A DNA stretch of 64,000 nt from positions 496,001-560,000 of the forward strand of contig MU839828.1 in the NCBI GenBank assembly GCA_030411725.1, read 5' to 3'. Numbering within the stretch: the stretch's first letter is position 1; every line of letters starts with the position of its first letter. The notes beneath the pieces were generated by a model. That model saw nothing but the letters and a program-made list of their open reading frames with translations. It did no database searches and was not told the DNA's origin. The translations under genes were made by a program, and so were the position numbers. This DNA is from Echria macrotheca. Taxonomy: Eukaryota > Ascomycota > Sordariomycetes > Sordariales > Schizotheciaceae. Positions 11,338 to 22,507 of the stretch are shown piece by piece.

Positions 11338-11902
11338 TTTGGGTATTTTGACTTGTCGTCAAATCTCTGAGATTTCACTTGTGTTCAAGGATGATGAAGT
11401 CGAAGTGAAAGCTGGTGGCATCGCCTCTGTTTTGATGTGACGCCAATCAAATGACATCATCAGTCCCGACATGACCTTGGCGCGTGCCGCTTTAACCCTA
11501 ACCCTGAGCTTGTTTGCTGCTCGGGTGCCATATTAAAAAGACAGAACCGTCTTACAGCGAAAGAAGGTAGATATTTTCAACCGTCGGTGTTGACTCAATA
11601 CCAACCCATTGACGCCCAACTACTGTCTTCTTCGAGAATGTTTCGAAGTTGCAGGCACCAGCATTCCGACCAGTCGTCGTGTGCCCCCTATCCCGGTCCC
11701 GCTATCCGTCCCCTGGTTGGCCAACCACAAGTGCCCCTGACAGGGTCGCGATGGGGCTGTGCCAATCCCCCTCGAGCCCCCACTTCGCGACTTCAGCTTG
11801 AGCCAAAATCATGGCGACCTCATCCAGAACTTTGCTTGTCGATCGCGACAGCTGACACATGAGCGCCCGTCAATCGCTTCCATCTCGCAACTGAGATCCA
11901 GC
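11338..11902. promoter_or_regulatory. Divergent promoter region with telobox-like motif
   Basis: A 565-bp region separates the start codons of two divergent genes. It contains TAACCCTAACCCT at 11493-11505, two tandem copies of the telomere-type unit. Such interstitial teloboxes are known promoter elements of housekeeping genes in some eukaryotes; a role here is inference. Confidence 0.45.
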
Positions 11903-13142
11903 ATGGCCGACGCGGGAATCGCGACATCGGCGCTGGGCACAGCCGGCCTCGAGGACTCGCCCACGAAACTCTCCCCGAGGTACACCGTCCCCCAGCGTCT
12001 GAAGTTCGCCGCCATCGCTTTCGTCGTCCAGAAACTCCTCCTCGCGCCCGTCTTCGCCATCCATCGTCTCCACGATTTCCTCGTACCCTCGCGCGCGCCC
12101 CGTCCAACCCTCATCAAGACGTACCCCGCCCGTCGCGGCCTTCACGTCCGGTACTTATCTCTTTCCTCCTCATCTTCTCTCATCAGTATCCTAACCAAAC
12201 CCCAGAATATTCTTCCCCCCAGGCCACGCCAAAAACGACACGACCAATCGCCTACCCACCCTCCTCACAATCCACGGCGGCGGCTTCGTAGTAGGCACAC
12301 CCCGTGACAACGACGAATGGAACGCCACCTTTGCGTCGCGACACAACTTCCTCGTCGTCGCGCTGAACTACGGCAAAGCGCCCGGCTCCCCCTTCCCTGC
12401 GCCCATCTACGACCTCGAGACGCTGATCGGGTGCGTACTCGCCGATGAGTCGTTACCTATTGATCCTTCGAAAGTTGCCCTCGCCGGCTGGTCCGCGGGC
12501 GGTAACCTGGCACTGGCCGTGTCGCAGCTCGAGGCCGTGAGGTCGCGCGTGCGCGCTGTGATCCCGTTGTATCCTGTTGTTGATTTTGTGACGGGAAGCG
12601 AGACGAAATTGCTCACTCGACGATACAAGCCCGGGCTGGGCGGGTTCCGCGCGCGCGAGTCGGATTATCTCATGTCCATGGCGGGTGTGTTTAATTGGGC
12701 GTATGTCGATGCCGGCGTGAGGTGTGATCATGCGCTGCTGAGTCCTTATTATGCGGACCGGGAGTCATTTCCGCCGGCCGTGTTTGTGATTGGGGCCGAG
12801 ATGGATATGCTGGGTCAGGAGGCATGGCGGTTTGCGTGTAAACTGGCGGGACGCAAGGTGCCGGAGGTGGATGAGGCGATGGGACGAGAAGAGGTTGGGG
12901 CGGTCGGTGAGTTGGTGCTGGAGGGGGATGAACGGTTTGCGTTTGAGGAGCGGGATGAGGAGGGAGGGAGATTTTATCGATGGCTGTTGGTGCCGGATAC
13001 GATTCATGGATTTGACCAGGAGCAGATCTCGAGGATGGTGAGGGATAAAGTGACGATGGAGGATGCGATGCTGAAGAGGGACAAGGTGGTGGGCCTGATT
13101 GGCGAGTGGCTGCTGAGCGGGCCGCTGCGCGATGGGAAGTAA
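11903..13142 (+). CDS. HSL-type alpha/beta hydrolase (esterase/lipase)
   Basis: Two exons, 11903-12150 and 12206-13142; the 55-bp intron has a TCCTAACC branch site. Frame closes to 394 residues; the junction reads HVRIFFPPGHAKND. The oxyanion-hole motif is TIHGGGFVVGTP, the nucleophile elbow is GWSAGGNLAL (G-x-S-x-G), and the His is in DTIHGFDQEQ near the C-terminus. The acid residue probably lies in the GAEMDMLGQEAW segment. A hydrophobic stretch near residues 35-55 (FAAIAFVVQKLLLAPVF) could be a membrane anchor. The family hydrolyses short acyl esters; the physiological substrate is unknown. Upstream in-frame codons exist, but the ATG at 11903 is favoured because the preceding sequence is not conserved-looking. 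Confidence 0.9.
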
Positions 13143-13556
13143 CAGTAACTGGAGGTCTTGTTTTCACTGCGTAGGATTGGGTGGCATTGTCTTCTGGTGG
13201 TAGCACTGCGGTCATTTGTTGTTGATTTGGCCGGATAGGCAGAGCAGCATAGCAGGCGCTCGGGTTCATTTGTGGTGAACAAGGTGTTGAGGACAACCCA
13301 GGTGTATCACCACCTCGAAACCGACAACAACCATTCCAAGAGTCACGTGATCATGTGTGGCTTTGATTCATCGAGACCTGCTGTCTTCCTCCGGTCCGGC
13401 TGCATGGCTGCCTAACTTGGCCCCTCATCGCGTTTGTCAAGAAAAGGCGCAACTCTCTACCTTTCAAACTCTTCCACTAGACACACAGCGGTCAATCCAG
13501 TCATCATCGCTTCTGCAGCAATCGTCTCTTTGGCCCTCTCATCACCAATCCGGCAA
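13143..13556. other. 3' flank of hydrolase and upstream region of NLR gene
   Basis: No gene is seen. The frame of the NLR continues upstream of its first ATG only from a TTG codon, so it is taken as 5' untranslated. Confidence 0.5.
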
Positions 13557-16500
13557 ATGGATCCGATCTCGGCCTTTTCCCTGGCGGTCAATGTCATCAC
13601 CGTGGTTGAGGTGGCCGTCAAAACGGGCAAGACACTCCATGAGCTGTACAAGTCAACTTCCGGCTTCACCAAGGAGACGCAGGAACTCATCCAGGCTACC
13701 GGCCAATTTGAAAAAGCGCTCGCTAGCCTGGATTCTGCACAGAACCAGCTTGCCGCTGCTCAGGATCCGGGAATCGCCGATGCGACGGCCACAGCTTCTA
13801 AGCAATGTGGTGAGGCGATGCAAGCTATCAAGGCCATTCTCAAGCAGTGCAGGTGTGGCAAGCCGTCCTCGACCCGGGACGCCTTGAAAACCTGGCTTAA
13901 AACCAACGTCAAACACAGGGCAAAGCTAGAGGAGCTACAGGCAAACCTGGAATCAGCAACACGTCAGCTGAAAATTTCACTAGCGATTGCAACGAGGTAA
14001 GCAGTGGACTTGGATTGGTATCTGTTCTTCCCAGTGTTCTGACCGGAAACTAGAATCGACATAGCACGAGTAACGCAGCTTCTGGATGCGTCGGACAAAA
14101 CCCAGGCGCAGTTGGCGGCCCAGTTGCAAGCGATCGGTGAAGAGCTTCCCAAGCTCGGCGAAAACTCGACACTACTGGAAACGATCAAAGAAGCGGTCAC
14201 GTTATCCGAAGATTCATTTAATGCCATGAATCACGCTGCCATTCTCCGCGCCCTGCGGCCAGTTACCGCCGACAAGCGATTCGAGGAGATCAACGATCCA
14301 GTCGCCAGCACATTTTCCTGGATCCTCGATGAGCCTGAGAGTTTTAGCGATGTGAACTCCGAGGCTTCCTCCACACCCGAAGATTCCCCCAAATCCAGGG
14401 TGTCATTGGAGTTGACAGACTGGCTGAAAGCGGGCTCAGGTGTTTTCCACATTGTAGGAAAACCCGGGTGCGGCAAGTCGACGCTGATGAAATATTTGGC
14501 TGCACACCGCTCGTCTCGCCACTTTCTGGAACAGTGGGCAAGCCAAAGTGGGAAGCAGCTCATTTGCTCGAGCTTTTTCTTCTGGAAACTGGGAACCGAC
14601 GAGCAGAAGACGATGCGCGGCTTGCGGAGGGGGATCCTGTATGATGTCCTCAGGGGCAATCCCGACGTGGCAAGGCTGGTTTTCCCAGAGCATTGGGCGC
14701 CAAAACGACATGCATCACAACTCCGGGCAGTGCCGGAGCTCGACATCTCCGGCAGCCAAGTCACGGCCGCCTTTGATAGATTGCTGGGCTCCGCAGAAAC
14801 AATTCCCCGCTTCAAGATCTGTCTGTTCATCGACGGGCTCGATGAGTTCGACGAGCCAGCCGAGTCCCTCTGGGCTTTTTCCAGTAAACTACAAACGTGG
14901 GCGGAATGCGACAATGTCAAGCTCTGCGTCTCGAGCCGCGAAGAGGCGCCGATACTCAAAGCATTTTCCTCTGCTCATCGCGTCATTCTCCACACGGTGA
15001 CCAGCTCAGACGTCGAGGTGCTGGTGCGCAGCAGGCTCGAGTCGAACCCGCATTTCCAAATGCTAGCACGATCAGATCCCGCTGGCGGAGCCAGCTCATC
15101 AAGGTTTCAATCATCAATCGTCGAAAATGCCGAGGGGGTCTTCCTGTGGGTAGTACTTCTATTGAAGTGGGTGGAAGAAGAACTCGCCACGGGAACAGGG
15201 TCGTTCCAAGCGCTCCGACGGCTTGTTGAGACAGCACCACAGGAGCTGGATCAATTTTTCATGCGAATTTTGGACAGTATCCCCAAACACCATTCCCGAG
15301 GAGCTTATTTCATCTTCGCCATGATGTTGAGAACTCGGGGTTACTGCATTAGCCACGAGTGCTCCCAGGATATTCCCACTGTGGATGAAGGCTTCCGCGA
15401 ACTGTCGATATTCGGTCTCTCTTACGTCTTCGACGCTTTTGAAAGAGCAAAAACCAGAGATGGGAACCGACACACTGCCTTTCCTACTACCCCCTGTGCT
15501 GACAGGAGCGAGTATCGTAACCGGGAACACCAGGCGGTTTCAAGACTACAGAGTTGGTGTAAAGGTCTCGCTGAAGTCAAAGAAAGCAATTGTGTGCGAA
15601 TCGCAATGTTTACACATCGCTCAGTGCCCGATTTTCTTTCCAGCGCATTGCAGGACATTGCACGGAAGTGGAGTATAGACGACAACTGGATTGCAGAAGG
15701 AATCCTCACAACTTGCTTGGCTGAGTCAAAAGCCCAGCATATCACTGACCGTCCCAGCGAAGACATGATAACGCTCCGGCTTAGTTTGGCAATGCAAACC
15801 ATTGCGAGAACTGGATATCCTGTGCTTGGTCCATCGGCATCACGGATCTTCACCTTGCTCGATGAGATTGACACCACGAGGCAGGGTTTAAGACACGGGG
15901 CACCTGGGGGCATTGGTAATGTCAGCCTGCCAAGTTTTTACGTCAGCCATGGGGGACAGGACTGCTACCTGATACACGGAACTCTTTGCCCTTTGTTCGC
16001 AATCGCAACTTCTGCAGCGGTCCCACTAATCGGCTACATCATGTGGAAGCTACAGGATCCTCAAATCCTAGCCGATCCTATCAACCAATTGACCATGCTC
16101 GCGGCTTTTCTCCAAGGCGCCTTCAGCCGGCATCTCCAAGGCGCCTTCAGCCGGCATCTCGAATGCAAGTTTCCGGACGTCTCGGGAATTCTGCGGGCTA
16201 TTCTGGCAAGCGGTTTATCTCCAAATCTCAAATACCCCCAATGTCAGCAAAGGGAGGACGGGAAATTTACGTTCACCAAATGGCTCGAATATCTGGCTTC
16301 CGAGCAAAAAGACCGTGTGATTTATAACAAGGAATCGCGTTGGAGGAGGTCGCCTTGGAGGGACACGCTTGCTATGTTGCTTTCGGTTATCGCATTTTCC
16401 GACAAAGGCACGGTCTCCGACTCAGTATGGAACGAACTGCAAGTCTGGCTCCAGTACGGGGCGGAGGTACCTGCCGATATCCTTGTAATAACAATAGACG

Positions 16501-16952
16501 ATTCGACTGCTGGAGTCGGGTTCCGATTCCCGCCAGAGAAGGCAGAAGTGGCTTCCTGTTTCACTTTCCACCCGGCGGTCTACGAGAACTTCCGAAAAGC
16601 AGCGGGCATGGAGTATTTTCAGACTTTCAAAAGCACTACCATGAGCAGCATGATCATGCAGCACAATCCTCCAAATTGGGAAACCCTCCTGAAGTACACG
16701 GACCCGGCCATTTCCTTGGCCGAAGATCCGCAGGAGTGGAAGCCACCGGCATTTGCTGGCCACAACTTTGCTGGTCCAAGATCTCGCCACAGGTTGCTTG
16801 GTTCTAACACTCATTGGGAACAATATCAACCTCGTCGCGGATTTTGGAAGCGGGATATTGTCTGGAGAGCGGATCTTCATGCATGGGTTCCTGAAAGTTA
16901 CGAAAGCGAGGGAAGGTGTTCGCGTAGTTCGAACGAAGCCGAAGCTACCTAG
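13557..16952 (+). CDS. NLR-like STAND protein: HeLo-like N-terminus plus NACHT-type NTPase
   Basis: Two exons, 13557-13996 and 14054-16952 (57-bp intron). Frame closes to 1112 residues. It starts MDPISAFSLAVNVITVVEVA, the typical opening of fungal HeLo-like/SesA-type N-terminal domains, followed by an all-helical region to about residue 200. The P-loop NTPase follows: Walker A GKPGCGKSTLMKYL near 281-294, Walker B LFIDGLDEFDEP near 403-414, and CVSSREEAPILKAF (sensor-like). The C-terminal about 500 residues resemble the helical region after NPHP3-type NACHT domains in fungi; no ankyrin, WD or TPR repeats are seen. Such proteins sense a partner, oligomerise and trigger cell death through the N-terminal domain. 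The stop codon lies inside a TACCTAGGTA palindrome. Confidence 0.9.
16110..16157 (+). repeat. 24-bp in-frame tandem duplication inside the NLR
   Basis: Two perfect adjacent copies (16110-16133 and 16134-16157) duplicate the octapeptide LQGAFSRH. Perfect identity suggests a recent slippage event. The frame is kept. Confidence 0.95.
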
Positions 16953-16955
16953 GTA
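16946..16955. repeat. TACCTAGGTA palindrome at NLR stop codon
   Basis: A perfect 10-bp palindrome contains the TAG stop. The surrounding AGCTACCTAGGTAA recurs at 25791-25804 just past the second MFS gene. Confidence 0.8.
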
Positions 16956-18101
16956 ATAATGCTATTTGGCGGACCGAAGGCACTGCATTATCTCCTTACA
17001 AAGTCCCTTCGCGGGAGCAGGAGCTCGCTCCCTAGGAATAGTGTTGAAGGGACGAGCTGCTCGAGTATATAAACTGAGGCGCTACAGACCGCTCGGGCTG
17101 GTACCTCGTAGTTACTACCTACTATAGAGACAATGAAGATGTAGGGGGCCAAAGTCCATCAATAGGTATGTTGTGCTCAGCACCGTGAAAGAACGTACTG
17201 GGTATGGTGTTGATGTATTTGCGAGACACGCCAAGCAGCACTCATTCACTACTCGACATCAGCTACCTGCTCTCGGATGCTGATGCTGTCCCCGCATCCA
17301 TAAGGAATTATTTCATACAGGTTTGAAACGGAACGACCGGGGCTTCAGTAGCCCGGCTTCCCTTGCCTAGATGTGCGGGAAACCGATGACCATCTGTAAC
17401 AGCAAATGCTGCCTGTAGGGCCCCGAGATCGCCAGGGCCGCATACACGATAAAGACATCTGTATTGTTGTTTCCTTTATTTACCTCCCAGACATGAAGCC
17501 ATCACAATCGAGAATTTAGATAGCCAGATCCAGATGAAGAAACCGACCTGAGTCAATCAACACAATCGACACCCGGATACATGCAGCCCTTGAACCGGCT
17601 CGCCTTCCCACAAGATGAAAGATCACATCTGGCTACGCCGAAGCCAAACAGATGCAAGGACACTACCTCATGTTGTATACATTGAGATCCTGTTGGACCC
17701 TAGGAGGAAGAGAAGGAACGGTCTTGTACTAACACTAGCGCCATGGAGCAATTAGGAGGTATATATAGGGAATTCTATACGTATTTGCCAAGGGTAACAC
17801 AAACTTCAAGTGATCATTACCCAAGCCTGTCAATCAATACGACTCGGTATGCTCTGGCTTAGGGGCAACTAGGTACGCAGTCTCGAAGGGGAATTTAGGG
17901 TGCGGATTTGGGTGGGGGAGCAAAATACCTAGGTTGTAACCAGGTCTATTTCTTGACCAAGCCCCTCAGGCCTTTTTTCCACCCGCCACTCGACTAATAT
18001 CCAAAATGATATCTAGTAATTCCGAAACGACCCCTTTCCAACACCGTGCCCAAACCATCCCGCAGAATGAAATACTCGTCTTTCGAACCCCACCCCCAAA
18101 C
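16956..18101. other. Intergenic 1.1 kb between convergent NLR and HET genes
   Basis: No open frame of note. Moderately AT-rich, with scattered TACCTA/TAGGTA motifs (for example 17925-17933). No RNA gene was recognised. Confidence 0.45.
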
Positions 18102-19448
18102 CTACATCGTAAACAACAACTGATCCCTCACAGAAGAATGATGCATCAAAGCCCGCCAATGCTCATGATGCCTCGACTCCATAATAACCACATCCTCCGG
18201 CCCAGCCCCCTGCCCCGTCCCCCACGGGCCCAACTTAAGCCCCTCGGCATCCCACGTCACGAGCTTCGACCTAGACGCCATCCCCGACGACGACGACGAC
18301 AACGACGACCCCCCGCCTCCCGCCGCGCCGCCGCCGGCGGGGGCATACTGAAAATCAACCCGCCTCAAATACAGCCCGGGCGAGTTCTGCTTCCGCTTCT
18401 GACACACCTCGAGCGGAATCGCAACCCTATGCTTCCCATCCTCATCCCTGACACCACACTCCAGCAGCGCCAGCGGCGTAGGCGACCTCGTCGCTGACAA
18501 AAAAAAACTAGCCTGCAGCCCCGAGTTGGTCATGATGAACGCGCCGGCGGGCTTATAGTCCCTAAACCCCCAGACGGTAACACCAGCGGAGTGTCGAAAC
18601 GCCGCCGGCGTTTCTGCTAAAATTGTACGGGGATCAGACGTGGGCAGCGAGTAGTCCCACGCGAAGATGGAGTGGTCCGTCGTCTTGGCCATGATCTCGA
18701 GTTGTAGTCTGCGGAAGGCGTGCCGCAGGCCTTCGCCGTAGAGGATGGGCAGGTTGACGTCGAAGAGGCCCATGAGGCAGTAGGCTAGGTCCTCGGGGCG
18801 GGTGGTCGCGCGGGAGGCGGCCCAGGACATTTTTTTGGCGGTGCATTCGGATGCGAAGCCGTCTGGGGACTCGAGGACCGAGGGGGGGATGTGGGTGATG
18901 CTGGCGATGCGGGCGAGGAAACGCTGGTCGGCTGGGCTTTTTGCTGGTCCCGGTGGTTGCTTGGATGAGGATGGGGTGGTGGACGACGAGATCTTGCGCC
19001 CGATGTAGGTCCAGGTCTGGTCGTAGAAGAACACTTGGGTAGGCGCGAGGAGCTCCTGCAGGGTCCAGCCGCGCGTGAACCACTTGCTCTGCTCGAGCGC
19101 GTGGTCGTCGGGGAGGACGACGTCCTCTAGGTAGACGTAGCAGCGCGCGGCGCGCCGGTACCATGCGAACATGGAGTTGATGGCCTCGCTCAGCTCGGCG
19201 CTGCTGCGCTTGTCGATGCAGCACGTGTCGACCCAGACCCAGTCGAGCTTGTCGGAGACGGCCTGGCGGCAGGTCCCTTCGATCTTGGCCCAGCCTGCCT
19301 TTCTCGGGGGTGATTCGCTGATAGCTAGGGCCATGTCGTCAAAGGTGACCTCGGCGACGCCCCAGGTATGGGAGAGGACGGCATAATCGGGGATGCTGGT
19401 GCCTACGAACTCGCGCCGTTCAAAGGTCTTGGCGTTGATCAACCACAT
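18102..19448 (-). CDS. HET-domain protein, HET-E/HET-D-like HET module
   Basis: Single exon, 448 residues. It begins MWLINAKTFE and has the HET motifs YAVLSHTWG, KLDWVWVDTCCIDKRSSAEL, INSMFAWYRRAARCYVYLEDV and SKWFTRGWTLQELLAP. The following DLAYCLMGLFDVNLPILYGE block is typical of HET domains of the HET-E/D/R kind, but no NACHT or WD repeats follow. The C-terminal region after about residue 280 is a variable beta-rich segment with a Gly/Ser-rich insertion. A role in cell-death signalling during non-self recognition is known for the family and inferred here. It is convergent with the NLR gene across 1.1 kb. Confidence 0.92.
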   Translation of the reverse strand: MWLINAKTFERREFVGTSIPDYAVLSHTWGVAEVTFDDMALAISESPPRKAGWAKIEGTCRQAVSDKLDWVWVDTCCIDKRSSAELSEAINSMFAWYRRAARCYVYLEDVVLPDDHALEQSKWFTRGWTLQELLAPTQVFFYDQTWTYIGRKISSSTTPSSSKQPPGPAKSPADQRFLARIASITHIPPSVLESPDGFASECTAKKMSWAASRATTRPEDLAYCLMGLFDVNLPILYGEGLRHAFRRLQLEIMAKTTDHSIFAWDYSLPTSDPRTILAETPAAFRHSAGVTVWGFRDYKPAGAFIMTNSGLQASFFLSATRSPTPLALLECGVRDEDGKHRVAIPLEVCQKRKQNSPGLYLRRVDFQYAPAGGGAAGGGGSSLSSSSSGMASRSKLVTWDAEGLKLGPWGTGQGAGPEDVVIMESRHHEHWRALMHHSSVRDQLLFTM

Positions 19449-19918
19449 GGTCGAGATGTGAGGGGGTAATGATGTCGATGACTGGGTATTCGGCGAGAAT
19501 CCAACAAGTAAAGTCAGTAGTGAATTGGCTGAGACGCAAAGAGGGCGAATACTTCCAATGTCGTCGACATCATCTGTTCGTTATCAACTCCCCGCAGCAT
19601 CGTCCCACATCATTGGTCCCTTCGCAATGCAACAATGCGGCTCTTGGATGCGGGGGGCCTTGCCGCCTGATCATGGCATGCCTGCATACTGTCAAGAGGT
19701 GTGTGGTTATCTGCTGCGTGATAGGTCGCCTGGCTAACGCATGTACCCAGACTTTGCGTCAGCCCAAAGGCTGAACGGCTCTCAGAAAGAACATGTACGT
19801 AAATGACTCAGGTAGATACTGGAACATGGCGGCAACGTGTTCGGTCCTCATGCTAACTTCCCAGATAACCAAGCAGACAGAAAAGGAAACGATAGATATA
19901 CAAACACACCGTCACCAC
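19449..19918. other. Intergenic, HET promoter and GH31 3' flank
   Basis: No gene is seen. It is the upstream region of the minus-strand HET gene and the 3' flank of the minus-strand GH31 gene. Confidence 0.45.
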
Positions 19919-22507
19919 TCACTCGACCATAGGAGAAACCAGCACATAGCCGTCTTCGTCCTTGACCTTCTCCGCTTCCTTCGGAGCTTCACCGTCAGCC
20001 CACACCTCTGACCCGGTGACCGACCCTGGAGCCCGCGGATCTGCCGCCCAGATCTCCATGATCGCGTTCATCAGCGATGCGCCGAGTCCCAGCGAATCCA
20101 ACCTTTCCAGTCGCCTCTCGATCGGCTCGCCGTCCTGCGTCGTGAGCCACCACACGTGCTCCTTGAGCTGGTACCCCATCTCGCATCGGTACAGCATCTC
20201 ATGCATGCGGGCGGACACGTCAACGACATCAAGCTGCAGGTCGCTGCCGAAGGATATCTCAAACGTGCCACCGCCAGACCAGCGATGCACGTCACCTAGA
20301 TGGATGATGGTGCAGTGCTCCTCCCGCTTGACTTCGACCTGGAACTCACCACCAACGGCGGCCGCGACATTAGACGCGGTGTGTCCGACCAGCTTGACGG
20401 TCCAGTTGCGGAAGAACTTCGGGTCGCCGTTCCACCGCGGCCCGATTGTCAGCTTGCCTTGCTTTTGCGACCACGTTATCGGCGTGCGAACAAACGCGCT
20501 GAGCGGTGGCTGGACCGACAGTTCATCCTTGCCGTTCTCGGGCTCCTCAACCAGCTCAAAGTGGCCATCTGCACCGACAACAAGGAGAATCTCGATATCG
20601 GTCGGACGTGCCACTCCGTTTCCGAACTTCGTCTTCCCGTCCAGGACAACGATTGTACCTTCCTTGGCCAGCACGGGGATCTCAGCCAGCGGACGGTGAA
20701 GGTACATATAGCGGTCACCATCGTACACTAGGCCCGGGTGGAATAGGTCAACGTATTTTCCCTCTGGAAGCCATGTCTTGACTTCGGCGAGCAGGGTGGT
20801 GGGGCTATGTGGCGTAGTGATGGGCGCGGCAATCAGATCAGGACCCCAGTAGTACTGGTTCGGAACTGTATATGCCCTTTCGTCCGTGTGGTTCCAGTAC
20901 ATCGGCTGCATCAGCGGCTCGTCGTCATAAGCGGCGCGGATGTTCATGGTGTAGAGATACGGAATCAAGCGGTGGCGAAGGACGAGATACTTCTTCATCA
21001 CCTCTTCCGTCTCGGGCTCGTACTTCCACGGCTCCTTGGAGTTCCACTGGCTCTTCTCCGAGTGCAGCCGCAGGATGGGAGAGAAGCAGCCGAACTGCAC
21101 CCAGCGAGCCGTCAGCTCGTTGGATCGGGTACCGCCCCAGTGGCCTCCAATATCGTGACTCCACCATCCGTAGCCGATGTTGGATGCGGTAGCGGTAAAC
21201 TCGGGCTGGAACTGCAACGACGCCCAGGTGATCAGAGTATCGCCCGAGAAACCGATAGGGTAGCGATGCGATCCGGCGCCAGCATATCTCGAGAAGGTGA
21301 TGGGCTTATCGGTAATCTTGACGTTTCGCTGGCTGGTCAGGTAGTGATAATGGTTGAGCACCCACAGCGGGTCAACACCCGGAATCCTCGACCGCTCACC
21401 CTGTTGCCAGTCGATCCACCAGAAGTCGACGCCTTGCTTCTCTAGGTTGGCCTTGAGCACATCAAAGTAGGCATCGAGGAACCGTTGGTCACAACAGTCG
21501 AACCGGATCGGCGCCCCTTTCGAAGTGTCGTGATGCAAAAAATTGGCAACCTCTTCGTACTGGTCCTCGAAGGCCCGCACACCGTCAGCCGGGTGGTCGT
21601 TGAGCGCCACCTTGAGTCCCCTGCTCCGGAGCTCCTTCATCATACCATCTGGGTCCGGAAACAGTTCGCGGTTCCAGCTGTAGCCAGTCCAACCGGAGCC
21701 GTACTTCGGCGGGATGTTCACCCAGTGCCAGTCCATGTCGATCACACCGACCGTCAGGGGAACATCGTGATTCTTGAACCGGTCCATGAGATCGAGGTAC
21801 TCCTCCTGGGAGTACGCATGGTACCGCGACCACCAGTTGCCCAGCGTCCAGCGCGGGAGTACCGGCTGCTTTCCTGACAACCGATAAAAGTCCTTGATGG
21901 CGGCCTTGTGGTCGCGGTCATACGCAAAAACGTATCCATCCTTTCGGCCGGGCCGACGGATGGCGATCCACCCGTTCTCGAACAACATCGACTCGCTGTC
22001 GTCAAGCACGGCGTACGCTTTATTCCGAGAAAGAACACCAGGGGCAATGCCAACTCGGCCGTCAGCGCCATCCAGGGTGCGAGTGGTGCCGCCAAGGTCG
22101 CCGTAGCTCTTTCCGTCGTACTTCCACACGTCCTTGCCGACCTTGACAGAGAGGCCTTCGGGAGAAAACTTCTTACGATCGTACGTGAGATGGAAGAAGT
22201 CCGTCTTGATCTCGACACTCTTGGTCGTCTCGATCAGGGTGAAGCTGGGGACCTCGAAGTTGCGCCAAAAGGCGACAGTAGACACGCGGTCTTCAAAGCC
22301 GCCATCTTCGGACCACTCATAGCGAACGAGACGGGGAGTGAGGACGGTGAAGCGATAGTAGCTGCCCTTGGCGCCGCCCTTGACGACGGCCTTGGGGTTG
22401 GCCACCGGATTCGACGGGAACGAGTATCGATTGGGCGCGGCCATCTTGACATCGACGTCTTGATGGATCTCTTGCGGTCCCGAGCCGGCGGGGTGAAGGA
22501 GGGCCAT
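19919..22507 (-). CDS. GH31 alpha-glucosidase, intracellular type
   Basis: Single exon, 862 residues, with no signal peptide, so probably cytosolic. An internal ATG at residue 22 (MAAPNRYSF) is an alternative start. The order is an N-terminal beta-sandwich, then the catalytic TIM barrel from about 215 to 560, then C-terminal beta domains. The predicted nucleophile is Asp366 in DFWWIDWQQG and the acid/base Asp423 in GFSGDTLITWASL. Other conserved blocks are GVIDMDWHWV, WSHDIGGHWGG and RHRLIPYLYTMN. The WIDWQQG version groups with bacterial-like and fungal non-secreted GH31 members rather than classic secreted maltases. Substrates could be maltose-type or other alpha-glucosides. Confidence 0.93.
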   Translation of the reverse strand: MALLHPAGSGPQEIHQDVDVKMAAPNRYSFPSNPVANPKAVVKGGAKGSYYRFTVLTPRLVRYEWSEDGGFEDRVSTVAFWRNFEVPSFTLIETTKSVEIKTDFFHLTYDRKKFSPEGLSVKVGKDVWKYDGKSYGDLGGTTRTLDGADGRVGIAPGVLSRNKAYAVLDDSESMLFENGWIAIRRPGRKDGYVFAYDRDHKAAIKDFYRLSGKQPVLPRWTLGNWWSRYHAYSQEEYLDLMDRFKNHDVPLTVGVIDMDWHWVNIPPKYGSGWTGYSWNRELFPDPDGMMKELRSRGLKVALNDHPADGVRAFEDQYEEVANFLHHDTSKGAPIRFDCCDQRFLDAYFDVLKANLEKQGVDFWWIDWQQGERSRIPGVDPLWVLNHYHYLTSQRNVKITDKPITFSRYAGAGSHRYPIGFSGDTLITWASLQFQPEFTATASNIGYGWWSHDIGGHWGGTRSNELTARWVQFGCFSPILRLHSEKSQWNSKEPWKYEPETEEVMKKYLVLRHRLIPYLYTMNIRAAYDDEPLMQPMYWNHTDERAYTVPNQYYWGPDLIAAPITTPHSPTTLLAEVKTWLPEGKYVDLFHPGLVYDGDRYMYLHRPLAEIPVLAKEGTIVVLDGKTKFGNGVARPTDIEILLVVGADGHFELVEEPENGKDELSVQPPLSAFVRTPITWSQKQGKLTIGPRWNGDPKFFRNWTVKLVGHTASNVAAAVGGEFQVEVKREEHCTIIHLGDVHRWSGGGTFEISFGSDLQLDVVDVSARMHEMLYRCEMGYQLKEHVWWLTTQDGEPIERRLERLDSLGLGASLMNAIMEIWAADPRAPGSVTGSEVWADGEAPKEAEKVKDEDGYVLVSPMVE

